From the NCBI RefSeq assembly GCF_010015585.1, contig NW_022985067.1, positions 1,006,437-1,070,436 of the forward strand: DNA of 64,000 bases, written 5' to 3'. Numbering within the stretch: the first letter of the stretch is position 1; the number at the start of each line of letters is the position of its first letter. Below, piece after piece: positions 42,709 to 54,265 of the stretch. The notes under the pieces were generated by a model, which saw only the letters and a program-made list of their open reading frames with translations, was not told where the DNA came from and searched no databases. Source of the stretch: Eremomyces bilateralis CBS 781.70 (Eukaryota > Ascomycota > Dothideomycetes > Eremomycetales > Eremomycetaceae). Made by a program: the position numbers and the translations under genes.

Positions 42709-45563
42709 CTAGTAAATCGCATCGGTAGGAAGCCTTACCTTTCGTAGAATGACCACGTTCTCCAGCGTACTGCTGAGATTGATATACTGCTCATCCTCCA
42801 ACTCCGCCCGCTCACCATAGGCCAGCAGCACCGGCGTGCTCTGTGTCTGCCATCCGGTGATCGTCTTCGGTCGCCCAGCCTGCCCCACGATATCTACCGC
42901 CTGGCCCACGCGCACGTTGACGGTCACCGGCTTCAGCTCCTCGTCGAGGGTGATCAAGAAGCGCGGATGGATGGCGGCGACAAGGAAGTACAGCAGCCAA
43001 TGCGAGTCGGCGAGGATGAACTGCTTCGCGTCGATGAGCGAGACGAGCACGGTGAGCAGGCTGGCGGCGCCGACGCGGGAGAGGACTTGGCGGTCTGTGT
43101 GGAACGGGCTCACGGAGAGGGTGCCCTTGCCCATGTGCACCAGTCCCTGGGCGATGCGGACCATGAATAGCGCGTTGGCATCGCGGTGGTAGTAGCTGGC
43201 TAGCTGGCGGAGGAGTTGGGCGAGGCGAGCGTTGTTGGTTCCGGCGCCCGACAGGCCCATGGCGAAGATGGCGTTGATCGCGACGTCGTTGTCATTGTCG
43301 TGGCTGTATCGAGAAAGTGTATCGTAGACCTTCATCTGCGGGTTGCTGGGGCTGATGAGACCCATAGCAAGGGGCACGGCTTTGCGGATATTGGCTTCGC
43401 CGTAATGCATGAGATGCGCGAATTGGCGCAAGACCATATCCTGGCCAATGTCTTCGCCCATGGCAACAAGCGAGAGACCGATGACGGCATACGCCTGGAG
43501 AAGCTCATCGCCCTTCTTTTCTTCGCTCTCGTCTTCGATGGGCTCATTGCAGATGTGCAGAAGCTGCTGCAACTTCAATACCGCTCCGGTGCCGGCCCAG
43601 GCACAGACTTCCGCCAACACCGAGCTTGGCTTCGACATCGGATGGTCAATAGCCTTGAGGGTCTCGAGAATGACATCGACCTCCTCCTGCTGACCAAAAT
43701 AGAGAAGCGCAAGTCCCAGGGCCATGAACCGTGTCCACTTGTCCTTGAGTTGAGGCTGCCTGTCATCGTCAAGGAACGTCTGAATGATGGCTTCACTGAT
43801 GTCGCTCTGTGCAGATCCGACGAAGACGAGACCCAGAGCAAGGGCGGTCATGGCGGAGATTTGCATGTCGCAATCGGTGTCGGTGATTTGAGGGAGCAGA
43901 ATGTCGAGAAGCTCTTGCTTGTTCGATCCTGCGTATGCGAGTCCAAGCCCCATGATGGAGGCCACGCGGATGTTGACGTTCTTGGAACTCACGGCATTCT
44001 CGTTGAGAAGGGCAATAGCAGGGTCGGACTCCATTCGCACACCGGAGTTGATGATGCCGGTAGCAAGAGCAGAACCGGCTTTGACATAGTCCTCGGGAAC
44101 ATATGTGTACGGGTCGATCTTGTCCAGGCCAGTCTCAACATCCCATTGCATCAGTAGGCCCATAGAGGCCGCTGTGGACATCATGCCCTCATCTTTAGTC
44201 TTGTAAACCCAGTTCGTCTTGCTATCTTGTCCGAGAAGCAGCTTGTCTTCTCCAAATCCAGCATTGACAAACGCATTCACAAAGGCACCAGCCAGGTTAT
44301 GTCTCGCCGAGTCCGTATTAGTCAAGCCTGCTGTCCTTGAGCTCTCAAGATGCGTTTTGTAGATATCGTCGGGAGTCTTGGGGTCAAGGATGTTGAGTTC
44401 TTTCCCGAGAGCCTTGAAATGTTCCGGTAGCTTCGTGTTGTTCAAACAGTCAGCTAGCTCCGGATCATCGTCCTCACCCTCTGGAAGATCCAATTGAATC
44501 CGTTGTCTGGCAACCAAGAAGGCCATTTGTCGTCGAATCGACCGGTCTTGTGTCGAGTTGAATGCTTCTTCGATGAGGTTGCGGTCGTTGAGGCGGATTG
44601 CGAGTACAATGGCTTGCGTGAATTGTTTGTACTCCCGGTAAATCGAGTATGCCGTTCTCAAGAATCGATCGTTGTCCGGATACGTAAGTAATGGAACCAT
44701 GCTGTCATACGTGAGTAGAGGCCATGAATCCAGGTGAATAAACGTACCTGACCATGTAGAGGCATACTCTCGAATAGGTATCCTTGTCCAAGTACTGTGT
44801 GATCTGTTCAATCATCTCCATATCGCTGAGGATGTCCACAGCATCTGCCTCTGCATTGTGCTTGAGACAGAATGGAACCAAAGTCAACGCAAGGTCCGTC
44901 AAATCCTCCGTTGCCTGTTCCTCGTTCAGTCTGCTTTGGTATTCCTGCCCGATTTCCAGCGCAAGATGTCGCATGTATTCGTGTCCCCAGGAACCCAGAT
45001 CTTTTGATGGACAAAGTAACCGGTATTTCAAGGTCTCTCGCCTATCCTCGTCTGTATGGGTCATTCCCAATACTGAGAGCATGTCCGCCAGGGATGATTT
45101 GGCTTCTCCGTCCGCCCAACCTTCATACGCCTTTTCCAAGCTCTCATAGTGCGGTCGGAGGAACTTTAGGGGTTTTGGTACGGCGGTCATGGATGATGTT
45201 GAGGTCTTGATGAAGTTCTTGATGGCGTCCACAGCCGGTATGTATAGGCTCGTGTCAGATTCCTGGTATTTGATTAGCTTCCTGCTTCTGCTATCAACTA
45301 TGGACCAACCTGTATTCTTTCCACAAGCATCTCCAGCTCCTCTTTGAGCTTCTGGTCTTCCTCACTCAGCTCCTCTGAAGTATGATGTTAGTCAGGCCTT
45401 TCGGTAGCTCACACAGGCACATACCGGCTGGCAGATTGAGATCATCTTTGTCCTTGGTATCTTTCTCCGCCTCAACTCCAGGTTGAGTGTCCTTGCCTTC
45501 CTCGACCTTGCCTTTGCCCTTGTCGGCCGCTTGAGGCTTCTCTTCATCCTTCGATGGCGGCAT
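42709..45563 (-). CDS. RPN1: 26S proteasome regulatory subunit Rpn1
   Basis: The exons are 45425-45563, 45310-45374, 44748-45262 and 42709-44701, giving 903 residues, the usual size. The acidic/basic N-terminus (KDEEKPQAADKGKGKVEEGK) precedes the armadillo-like N-domain (FLRPHYESLEKAYEGW, then MRHLALEIGQEY). The central region has proteasome/cyclosome repeats, such as SIMGLGLAYAGSNKQELLDI, AMTALALGLVFVGSAQSDI and AVPLAMGLISPSNPQ. The end is the conserved RPN1 C-terminal domain (WQTQSTPVLLAYGERAELED). Rpn1 is the base scaffold that docks ubiquitin-like shuttle factors and Ubp6 beside the ATPase ring. It is divergently transcribed from RIO2. Confidence 0.97.
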
Positions 45564-45948
45564 ATTCGGGGATGTGGTATGGGTCAGATATCAGCGGATT
45601 CAAGCACAGAACAACAGATAGGTAGCTCTCTCTGTATGGGATTTGAGTTGAGCTACAATATGGGTTGTGGGAGATGGAGAGCAATGGAGCAGAATGAATG
45701 TTTGAGATGTGGACTGGAGGCTCTTGTCGCGCTGCGTGTTGCTGATGAAAGCTGCTTGAGTCGCCCCCGGCATGGAGCCTTGTAGCCTTGCAGCCTCATA
45801 CAATATGCACAGACCACCCAAACCTCACGTCCCCACAGAAATTATCGCGATACAAGAACTTCAGTTCCGCACTCGATATGACTTTGACGATGAGGATTGG
45901 TGAAATTACAAAGACCCATTCAAGTTGTGAAATCACATTTCTTTCAAG
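45564..45948. promoter_or_regulatory. Bidirectional promoter RPN1 / RIO2
   Basis: The 385 bp lie between two divergent start codons of housekeeping genes. I looked for a PACE-type proteasome element (GGTGGCAAA) and did not find one. No clear TATA box is present. Confidence 0.55.
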
Positions 45949-47386
45949 ATGAAGTTAGATACAAAAGCAATGAGATACCTCAACTCTGAGGATTGGAGGG
46001 TCCTGACCGCAGTAAGTAAACTACCCCTTCGAGCCCAGAATGCCATATATTAAGCCTCAACAGGTCGAAATGGGAAGCAGAAACCACGAAGTTGTGCCAA
46101 CTCCCCTGATAGGCCAAATTTCCGGGCTTCGTGGTGGCAGCGGCGTCAACAGAAGCATAGCAAATCTCGCCAAAGTAGGCTTGATCGGCAGGGTCAAGAA
46201 CGCAAGATATGACGGATACAGGCTTACCTATGGCGGGCTGGACTACCTCGCACTCAATGCCCACCGGAAGCACGACACTATCTACAGCGTTGGTACCAGA
46301 GTCGGAGTCGGCAAAGAGTCAGATATCTATGCCGCTTGTACCCCTGGGGGCACCCGTATCATCCTAAAGATCCACCGACTAGGGCGCATTTCATTTCGAC
46401 AAGTGAAGCAGACCCGAGATTATTTAAGAGGGCGATCTGCCGGCTCTTGGATGTACATGTCACGCCTTGCTGCTGTCAAGGAGCATATGTTCATGAAAGC
46501 TCTCTATGAAAACAATTTCCCTGTCCCGGAACCGCTTGGCCAAAGTCGACATACCGTTGTCATGAGTGAAATCGACGGATATCCAATGAGGCAAGTGGCA
46601 AAGGTCGCGGATCCCGCCGCATTATACGCCGACATCATTTCTATTCTCCTGCGACTAGCCAGGTATGGACTAATTCATTGCGATTTCAACGAGTTCAACA
46701 TTTTGCTCGAGGAAGTGCGAGAGACTACTTTGTCAGGGGACACACCACAAGAACCTACCAGCGCGGCAGGCCTCAGTCGGGATGATGAGCAGCCTGAGGA
46801 AGTTGTTACTGTCCGTCCGGTCGTCATTGATTTCCCTCAAATGGTCTCCATCGATCATTCAAATGCTGAGTACTACTTCGATCGCGATGTGGCATGCATC
46901 AAACGTTACTTCGAGCGTCGATATAATTTCATCAGTGATGAGCGTGGACCATTCTTTGCAGATGCTATCAAGGACGTGGGCAAAGATACCAAAATACCAC
47001 GATTGGATATTTCTGTGGAGGCCAGTGGGTTCAGCAAGAAGATGGCTAAAGAATTGGAAGCATATATGAAAGATATGGGTGTTGACGGAGATGGCCATGT
47101 CTCCAATGAGGAAGAGGATAGTGGTGATGACGAACGAGCAGAAGAGGAAGAAGACGAAGAAGAAGAGACGATGGAAGCCATCGAGTTGCAAGAGGAGACG
47201 GATGGCCAGCAGCCACGCGATTCAGAGGAAGTTCGCTCCGAAATTGACCAGTTGTCGAATCACTTCACGTCATCGACAGTCCTGGAGATTAAAAAGAACA
47301 ACGCAACGCGGATGCCGGATCAGTTTTCTGTTGCCGGTTCCACTGCTCGGAGCCGGCCCACGAAACCCGCTGGCTGGTCCATCTAG
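45949..47386 (+). CDS. RIO2: Atypical protein kinase Rio2 (40S ribosome maturation)
   Basis: The exons are 45949-46011 and 46064-47386, giving 461 residues. The N-terminal winged helix is MKLDTKAMRYLNSEDWRVLT, followed by LRGGSGVNRSIANLAK. The RIO kinase domain shows the P-loop VGVGKESDIYAA, the Lys in RIILKIHRLGR, ALYENNFPVPEPLG, the catalytic loop LIHCDFNEFNILL and the metal motif VIDFPQMVS, all Rio2-type. An acidic low-complexity tail (EEEEDEEEETMEAIEL) is common in fungal Rio2. The enzyme acts as an ATPase checkpoint on pre-40S particles in the cytoplasm. The model is clean, with one intron near the start as in relatives. Confidence 0.96.
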
Positions 47387-48796
47387 CCCACACTACACGC
47401 CTCAGCATTGCAGCAACTTCAGCAACCTTGCCATACCATATTGTTGGACTTCAGTGTTTCATCGACCCGATCCAGCGCCGACACCCTCTCCCCCTCTCCA
47501 CACGACACGACTTGTAGTGTGGCAAGGAGAGTTAACCCTAATTCCACTCGTACAATATCACCACCAAGCTTCGGAGCTTCTCATCATCTCGACATATTGG
47601 TTGGAAACTAGTCAATGGCGAGCTCGTCGTTCGACAACATCTAAAGATGAGAAAGACGGCCTCGTTCAAAAGTTGAAACCCACGATTGTCCATGACGACA
47701 ATCGGAGTTCCATCCTCTGTGTCTTGGGCTCGTAGCTTGGCTCGGCTCGAGTTTCGAGGACCTTTTCGAGTGGGTTATGGTCTATGGAGCTTCAGTGCTA
47801 TCGATCCACCACTGGATCCGTACGTTTTTGCCACGATAATCCTTCTAGTCTCGCACCGGACAAGGGAATCTCCAGGCATAAGGGTAGACTAGACGGAAGA
47901 CAGAATTCCATCGACAAGGAATCTCCTGAGTGGTGGGTAGGGCCCGAGAATGTACTAGGTGCTTCAGCTGCAATGGACGTCTGGCAGGAGAGGGGGTTTA
48001 CATATGACGGCATCGCTTTCATGCCATAACAGAAACATCTGCTTTGAGGCCCATGCTGGGTTATGGAACTACCGATGAGCTTCACACAGAAGAATACATG
48101 GGAAGCTACTCTCCTTATATCTTATAGCAGAAATACCCTACATCCAAGGTGGAAGAAATTGATCGCCCTTCGCCTTCGACGTGCACCCCTAACCTACTAA
48201 AACGGAGAATCGTATCGGCTCCCTAAATTAAAAGGAATAAAGAACTCTATATCTTTAAGAAAAGTAATAGGAGGCGAAAGCAGGCAACAGTTGAGAGTTC
48301 TCGACGCCATGGGGGTATGCTTCAGGGCCATCAATTTCTTCCTTCAGATACTGCCTCGTTCCAGCAGTAGACAATTAGCAAGTAGGAAGCCAACTGTCCG
48401 CACGACACGGAATATTACAATCCAATTCCATGAATTAAACAAATCAACATTGCGGGCCGGCCTATCAAACTACAATATCGGAGACGGGTATCCTCCTGTC
48501 ATCCTACGTTATCTATACAAGAACCCACGAAACCAATCGAAAGCCGTGTTTCCCGGTACCACCAGGGCTCTGCCGTAGCCCATTCTATGCGACGCGAGAT
48601 CCATCCGAGAGAAGCACCAGACCAAATTTTATAATACAGGGACGCCGTGAAGTAGGGGTTGGGATGGCGAGGAAGGCCAGGTCCAGTGAATCGCTTCCTA
48701 ATGAGGGCCGGACCAGAAGGGCCTGAAGGACGGTCAAGGGATATGGGACCGAAGGGGTTGATATATCGATCCAATCTCAAGCCGTATTCGACTACC
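47387..48796. other. Convergent spacer RIO2 / TOM20, no gene supported
   Basis: A plus-strand frame to 47735 merely overlaps RIO2, and other frames are under 100 codons without domains. The length (1.4 kb) is large for this gene-dense block and may hide decayed sequence. Confidence 0.45.
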
Positions 48797-49436
48797 TTAA
48801 TCGGTACCAGGGGCAGGATCTCGGAGCAAGTCCTCGTTGCTTAAACTCAGGTCCGAGTCCTCCGCGATCATGAGTGCTAGAACATCCAGGATATGCTGAT
48901 TATGAATTAGTCACGGTCCTTGAATCAAGTTGCTGGGCCGGAATGAACCAACCTTTGGTACAGTCTTATTGTAGATATCGATGAGGTCAGTGGTCCTGGG
49001 GTAGACTTTCAGAGCTTTGTAGAAGCATAATGCGGGTTCAATCGGATCCTCAGCTGCAACAATCAGTACGAACCCATAGTACGAATAGGCCAACGGGGAA
49101 GTGAACCCTACCATCTTTGCTCATGATCTCGCCCTTCTGGATCTCCTCCATGAAATACTTCTCCATCTCATCGGGGTCCGCTCGTGGGAACCCTTCCTCC
49201 TTCGCCAACGCCACGGCGGCCTTGATCATCCTCCGTCTGCTCTGCTCCTCCACTTCCGCCTGTTCTTTAGCCGCGCGCTCTTGGTTCTTCGCTTGTCGCT
49301 TCAACTGTTTTCGGAACTCCGGATCGCTGCGTCGCTTGTGGTCGAAGTAGGCGGCGTATAGCACCAGCCCGCTGACGGCGGTGCCCACGGTGAGGGCGAC
49401 GACGGCGCTGGACCGGAGATATGTGGAGGAAGACAT
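48797..49436 (-). CDS. TOM20: Mitochondrial import receptor Tom20
   Basis: The exons are 49112-49436, 48953-49053 and 48797-48895, giving 174 residues. An N-terminal membrane anchor ([20 protein letters not shown]) is followed by a basic patch ([20 protein letters not shown]), a charged linker and the single TPR-like domain ([20 protein letters not shown], then [11 protein letters not shown]). The acidic C-terminus reads [15 protein letters not shown]. This is the fungal Tom20 layout: outer-membrane, cytosolic-facing receptor for presequences. The start is set by the anchor. It is divergent to EXO84 across 363 bp. Confidence 0.95.
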
Positions 49437-49798
49437 GTTGATTGGTGAACCCTGCTAGATGATGGTTGTGTGGCGTTGTAATGGAGAAAATATCTTTGGA
49501 GGAGAACGGTGGAGAGATGGAGTTGGTTGGTACTTTATCAAATCTTTATCAAATCGAGGAGCGAATTGATCACTTGAAATTTTGGGAGACAACGGTTAAA
49601 CTGCGGCGGTTTATTTTCGAGCTCGCTCATTGGTCCATTGACCCCCTTCACTGAACGTCACGAAGCTCGGAGCTGCTCTGGAGAACCAGACATCAATGAC
49701 AACACGTACTAATGAGCTGGATAGACGTGTATCAAATCTGAGGATTATATGACTACAGCAATACCAGTGCAGTATAATCTGCTCCAACAACCATAATC
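49437..49798. promoter_or_regulatory. Bidirectional promoter TOM20 / EXO84
   Basis: The 362 bp lie between two divergent starts. No obvious known motif or TATA box stands out. Confidence 0.5.
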
Positions 49799-52052
49799 AT
49801 GTCCGGCCGTGACAAGGCGAGCATATCCCTCCGATCCAGGAATGGCCGCAACAATCGACCCAAGATCTCCGCTCCGCAAGCGATTCCGCAACCCGTTCAG
49901 AAACACCCTTCAGCTACATCCAGCACGACGACTATCAATGTTCCCCCTTCGGAATCTTCAAGGCGACCGTCGGAGTCGTCAAGGCGGCCGTCGGAATCTT
50001 CCAGGCGGCCGTCAGAGTCGTCAAGACGGCCGTCAGCCGCGAGTGGTCGTCCGCCGGGTCCAGATGGTCCAGCCCATCGACCGCAGCAGCGAACAGCAGA
50101 TCGAACAGCAGAGATGGTCAAAAGGAGGTATTCCACAAGATTTGCCCAGGCGCCGGATTTCAGTGGAAGTGCACATCCAATGGTGCCAGCTTTACCACAG
50201 CTAGCGGACAAGTATGCCAGTCGAGATGGGCCCGTTGGCGTGGAGAGCATTGGGGATGAGAAGCGCCTGAAGGTAGATGCGAAGGCATTACGCGACCCCG
50301 GATTCCGGCCAGAGAAGTGTAGGTGTTACAATCTCCAAGTAATATGGATCAAAAGGCTGAACATGACGGTACAGTTGTTGCTATGACCCTCCAAAAAGCG
50401 TCCGCGTCGGATATTCAAGCATTCAAGCAGGAGCTCCTAAAAGTCAAGAACCGCACCTCCACCGATCTACAACACAACGTCTTCCAAAACCGTACCCAAT
50501 TCATCAAGATTTCAAAAGAAGCTGAGGGCGTTAAAGGGGAAATGCGTTCCCTCCGTGGCCTCATCTCCGACCTCACCAGCACCATGCAAGCCACCTCCGT
50601 TGCCGCTGGTAACACCCCTCAAGACTCAGTCGTCTCACGAAAGCAATCCCATCGATCCTCCGTCGCCAACCTCGAAGCCATGTGGAACACCCATCTCCAA
50701 ACCCTCTGGAAGCGCGTAGAAGGCAGCCAGAAATATCTCCCGGCCGTCTCCGGCCGACATATCGTCTACGAGTCCGGGAAATGGGTCGAATTAAACGCCG
50801 CAACCTGGAAGTCGAAGCGCAGAGTTCATATTATCCTCCTCAACGACCATCTCCTCATCGCGATCGAGAAGAAACGACCGGACCCGTCGCAGTTGAGCGA
50901 GCAAAAGCAAAAGCAAGGCCCGCAGTCGCAGGCACAGCATATTGCGCGGTATTGCTGGCCACTCCGCGACGTGTCGCTCGCCGATATATCGATGCGCGGG
51001 GGCACCGGAGGGGCACCAGCCAGCGCGATCAATATCCGGGTGGGAGCCGACTCGTTCACATACGCGACCGGCGCCGGCGATGCGGAGAAGGCAACGCTCC
51101 TCGCCACGTTCCGCAAGACGGCCGAGGACCTGCGGAAGGCGACCGAGACGGAAAACGCCGAGCGCCAGCGGATTCAAGGCCCCGGCGCGACCAGCGACGC
51201 GGAGACAAATTTCCTCGCGGCGCGGGAGATGATGGGCGGGCTGCTCGGGCGTCGAGAGGCCGAGATGTGGTTCCAAGGCTCCGAAGGGTCCGGCACACTG
51301 AGTCTTGGCATCAACATCAACACCATGCTCGAGATCGAGGGGTCGCAGCATTCATTGCGGTCGATCGAGGCGAGTCTGGATGATCTCTCAATCGCAATCG
51401 CGCTGCATCATTTCGAGGAATCGGTGGAAGGGCTGGAGAAACTGCGGCGCTTGGCGAAGGGGATCAAGGGACATGCGATCGCGGCGGAGAGAGTGGGTGC
51501 CGCGGTGGAGGCGCGGGCGGCGAAGTTGGGAGCGGTGTTGGTCAGGCGGTTGATCGAGCGGCACAGCTGGGAGAACACGACGAAGGAGACGGCGGCGTGG
51601 CTGGGGAGGATTGGGTGGGAAGATAGGGCGAGAGAGGCGTATTTGGGGGTGAGAAGCGAGACAATACGGAAACGAGCCAGGTATGTTTCCCCCGATATCT
51701 GCAACTAGATCCATACTAACCGTTCCATAGGCAGTCACCATTTACAGGACACCTCCCGCTCTACATCCACACCCTATCATTCATTTACTTCACCCTCATC
51801 CGCAACACCCTGTCTCTCTTCCATTCCTGCTTCTCCCCCTCTCATGCCAGCGCTGTCGTTCGGTGGGCCAAGATGCATGTTGAAGAGTTCAACGAAATCT
51901 TGACGCGGCAACTGGACAGCGTTGATCCGAGCAGCGAGGTTTACGCGGACTGTCTGGAAAGAGCAAAGAAACATGCAAATATGTTGAGGGAGGTTGGCGT
52001 GGATTGGAGGGGGTTGGTGGGTGGAGAACTAGGGGAGGCCAAGGTGAAGTGA
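49799..52052 (+). CDS. EXO84: Exocyst complex component Exo84
   Basis: The exons are 49799-50318, 50375-51680 and 51731-52052, giving 715 residues. The N-terminal tail is Ser/Pro/Arg-rich and has a sevenfold-codon tandem repeat (ESSRRPS, four units). The Vps51/Exo84-type helix (ASASDIQAFKQELLKVKNRT) follows across the first intron. Next are a PH-like domain (about 275-410: YLPAVSGRHIVYESGKWVEL, then VHIILLNDHLLIAIEKKR, then ARYCWPLRDVSLADI) and the helical Exo84 C-terminal domain ending near HVEEFNEILTRQLDSVDP. Exo84 is part of the octameric complex tethering secretory vesicles to the plasma membrane. No defect is seen. Confidence 0.93.
49949..50032 (+). repeat. 21-bp coding tandem repeat in EXO84
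   Basis: Four units of 21 bp encode S-E-S-S-R-R-P. The units differ only at third positions (for example TCTTCAAGG, TCGTCAAGG, TCTTCCAGG), so the peptide is better preserved than the DNA. Confidence 0.9.
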
Positions 52053-54265
52053 TGCAACGGTTGCGTCTATTTATTTTGGATGTCTTTCAATTGAGCGTTA
52101 GTAGCATTCGTCCTCAATACATCGTTCAGGGCATTTTGGCCTTGGATAGGATGCGATTCCAACGAACTCCTGGTGTTCTACCGCCATTCTCTAAGACCCT
52201 GAGACTTGCACTGGAGATGTACGCAATGGGGCATGGAAGCGCATCGTTCTTCTTTCTGTGGAAGATCGATCTGCTGCTATGTCCGATCGATTCTCACGCT
52301 GATCAACCGTGAAATCAAGAACGGTACTCGGTACTCGGTAGCATCGCAGAGAGCAGGCGGGCGGGCAAACAACTCTACCGCTGTTGGGACTCAACGCATG
52401 TCATCCAATTATATTTCATTTAAAGCCCTGCGAGCAAACAGTCGGAAATTCCGAACCACATCGACAAGAAATACCCGTGCTCGTGCGGCATGATCCGCAA
52501 CCTGTCACGGATATATTCGATACGGTACCTAAGAGGCGACGGGCGAAGGCGGGCCACGGCCGTCCCACTCCGTACACAATTGCACAATAACGGCGCCTAT
52601 AGGGAAACGTTGGCATGCATAGTATATTGCTTGATATTGGGGCAAGCATACTGATATGACCCATGCCGTCCAGCGACCCGGAGATCGGTAATGGGCCAGC
52701 CATAAGGTCAAGGATCGTGGCCAACCCAATATCGATGGATAGAATCATTGACCCGGTGTACGACCTTTTAAGCAATCTGCGACAACACGCCAAGTACGGT
52801 AGATGAGGTCCGACTGGATCGGGTAGAGGCAATTCTGTAGGGCAATATATCTAAGTTCCTCGAGCATGACGCCGTTTGACGTTGCTAGCAGCTGGATGGG
52901 AGCTCGGGGTCTAGGCCTGAGGCGAGGTTCCTCGATGGTGTAGCCCCATCGTCAGTTATGGCTGGACATTCGAGAGATGGAGGCAACCTAATTGTTCTCA
53001 TTGTCTATTAAATTGATGGAGATATCGAAGTTCATGTATGTATTATTCACTCCCATTTTATCTTCCACTCTCCCTTGTGGTCATCATTCATCAACCACCC
53101 CACCACTGTTTTCGGACAAGCTCTCGCAAACCTCTTGCAACGGCGCGGCTGATCACACTTCTAGACCGTGTCTCAGGTTGATGACAGTCGGATAATCTGA
53201 CGCAAGCCCCTGTCGCACGCAAGCAAAACGACGGGCACGACCCAGGAATTTGAGAAACAGCGTGTGAATCCGCATAGCTTCAACGCGCATCGTTCACGAC
53301 GATTGGGTATGTGCTTGGACGCTAGGATGCCGTCTGAAGTGTTTCGTAATCCCGTCTTTTTGTGCCGCATCATCGACTACTGGTTTCGCGGTTCCCAGGG
53401 GACCAAGAGTCAGACTCGCAGTGGATTGGACAGGCCAGCTAAGTATGTACCTCCGTAACGGATGCAGAGACGTAGTGAACATCTGTTTCGAGAGTAGATC
53501 TGATCCAATGGCGGCGAAGCTGCATCACGCAATATCAATGCGTCTTCTGCATTCACGGATATCCTATGAACTTTGATGAGCTTTCGTATCGAAAACGTCG
53601 CCTGTCACTACCATTTCCTTGTATCTTTTCTTGTGATGGCTGAGATGCTTCATCCCTCTGTAGTCTGTTCACTGGAAATGCACATCCTCGATGGTGCGAC
53701 GCAAGCTCACAGATCTTTGCTCATAGCCTCCACAATTATTCGCGTCCCAGTCCCCTCAGTCTCTCCCAAAGCCGTAATAATGTTCTTGTCACGAGTTAAG
53801 TTGGAGATACAGTGCATCCAATTGGAAGACCCAATCAAGGTCTGACTTTGGTGGCGTTTTTATGCATGGTGGTTTCGCGGCCGAACCAACAGGAGGTCGA
53901 TCCATCAGATGCATCATGCAGCAACTCAGTTAAGAGATAACAGCACACATCAGGCGAGTCTATCCGACAAGTTAAGATAATAATGTCGTGCCCTGGACTG
54001 TTTCCTTTCTTCGCTTCCTTTCCGAACCTTCACGACCTCGTAAGTTGCTGGCTCAGTTGGTCTTTTCTTTTAATTATCTATATCCGCTGTTTACTTTTCG
54101 CTTCTTTTCCTCAAAAGGAGTTTCACTCCTTCTTTCTATCGCAGACATACTATTGTAATTTTTGAATTCTTCTTCAGCCATCAATGGACCCGGCCTTGCA
54201 ATTGTCTAGAGCCGGCCAAATGCAACCCGCCCATGTCATTGTCAATGCACCCTAGTAACATCGAA
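52053..54265. other. Gene-poor stretch of 2.2 kb
   Basis: Frames up to 138 codons occur (for example minus 52416-52832) but show no recognisable domain or plausible splice partners. No tRNA or repeat family is evident. Confidence 0.5.

Noticed and set aside
43216-44157. 313-codon plus-strand frame
   Set aside because: It is exactly antisense to the conserved RPN1 exon; it lacks a domain and mirrors codon bias of the real gene.
45564-45948. Search for a PACE proteasome element in the RPN1 promoter
   Set aside because: The GGTGGCAAA core was not found on either strand.
49949-50032. CRISPR-like repeat array
   Set aside because: The repeats are contiguous coding units without spacers in a eukaryotic gene.
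50682-51383. 233-codon plus-strand frame rich in Arg
   Set aside because: It is an alternative frame inside EXO84, whose PH and C-terminal domains are in the other frame.
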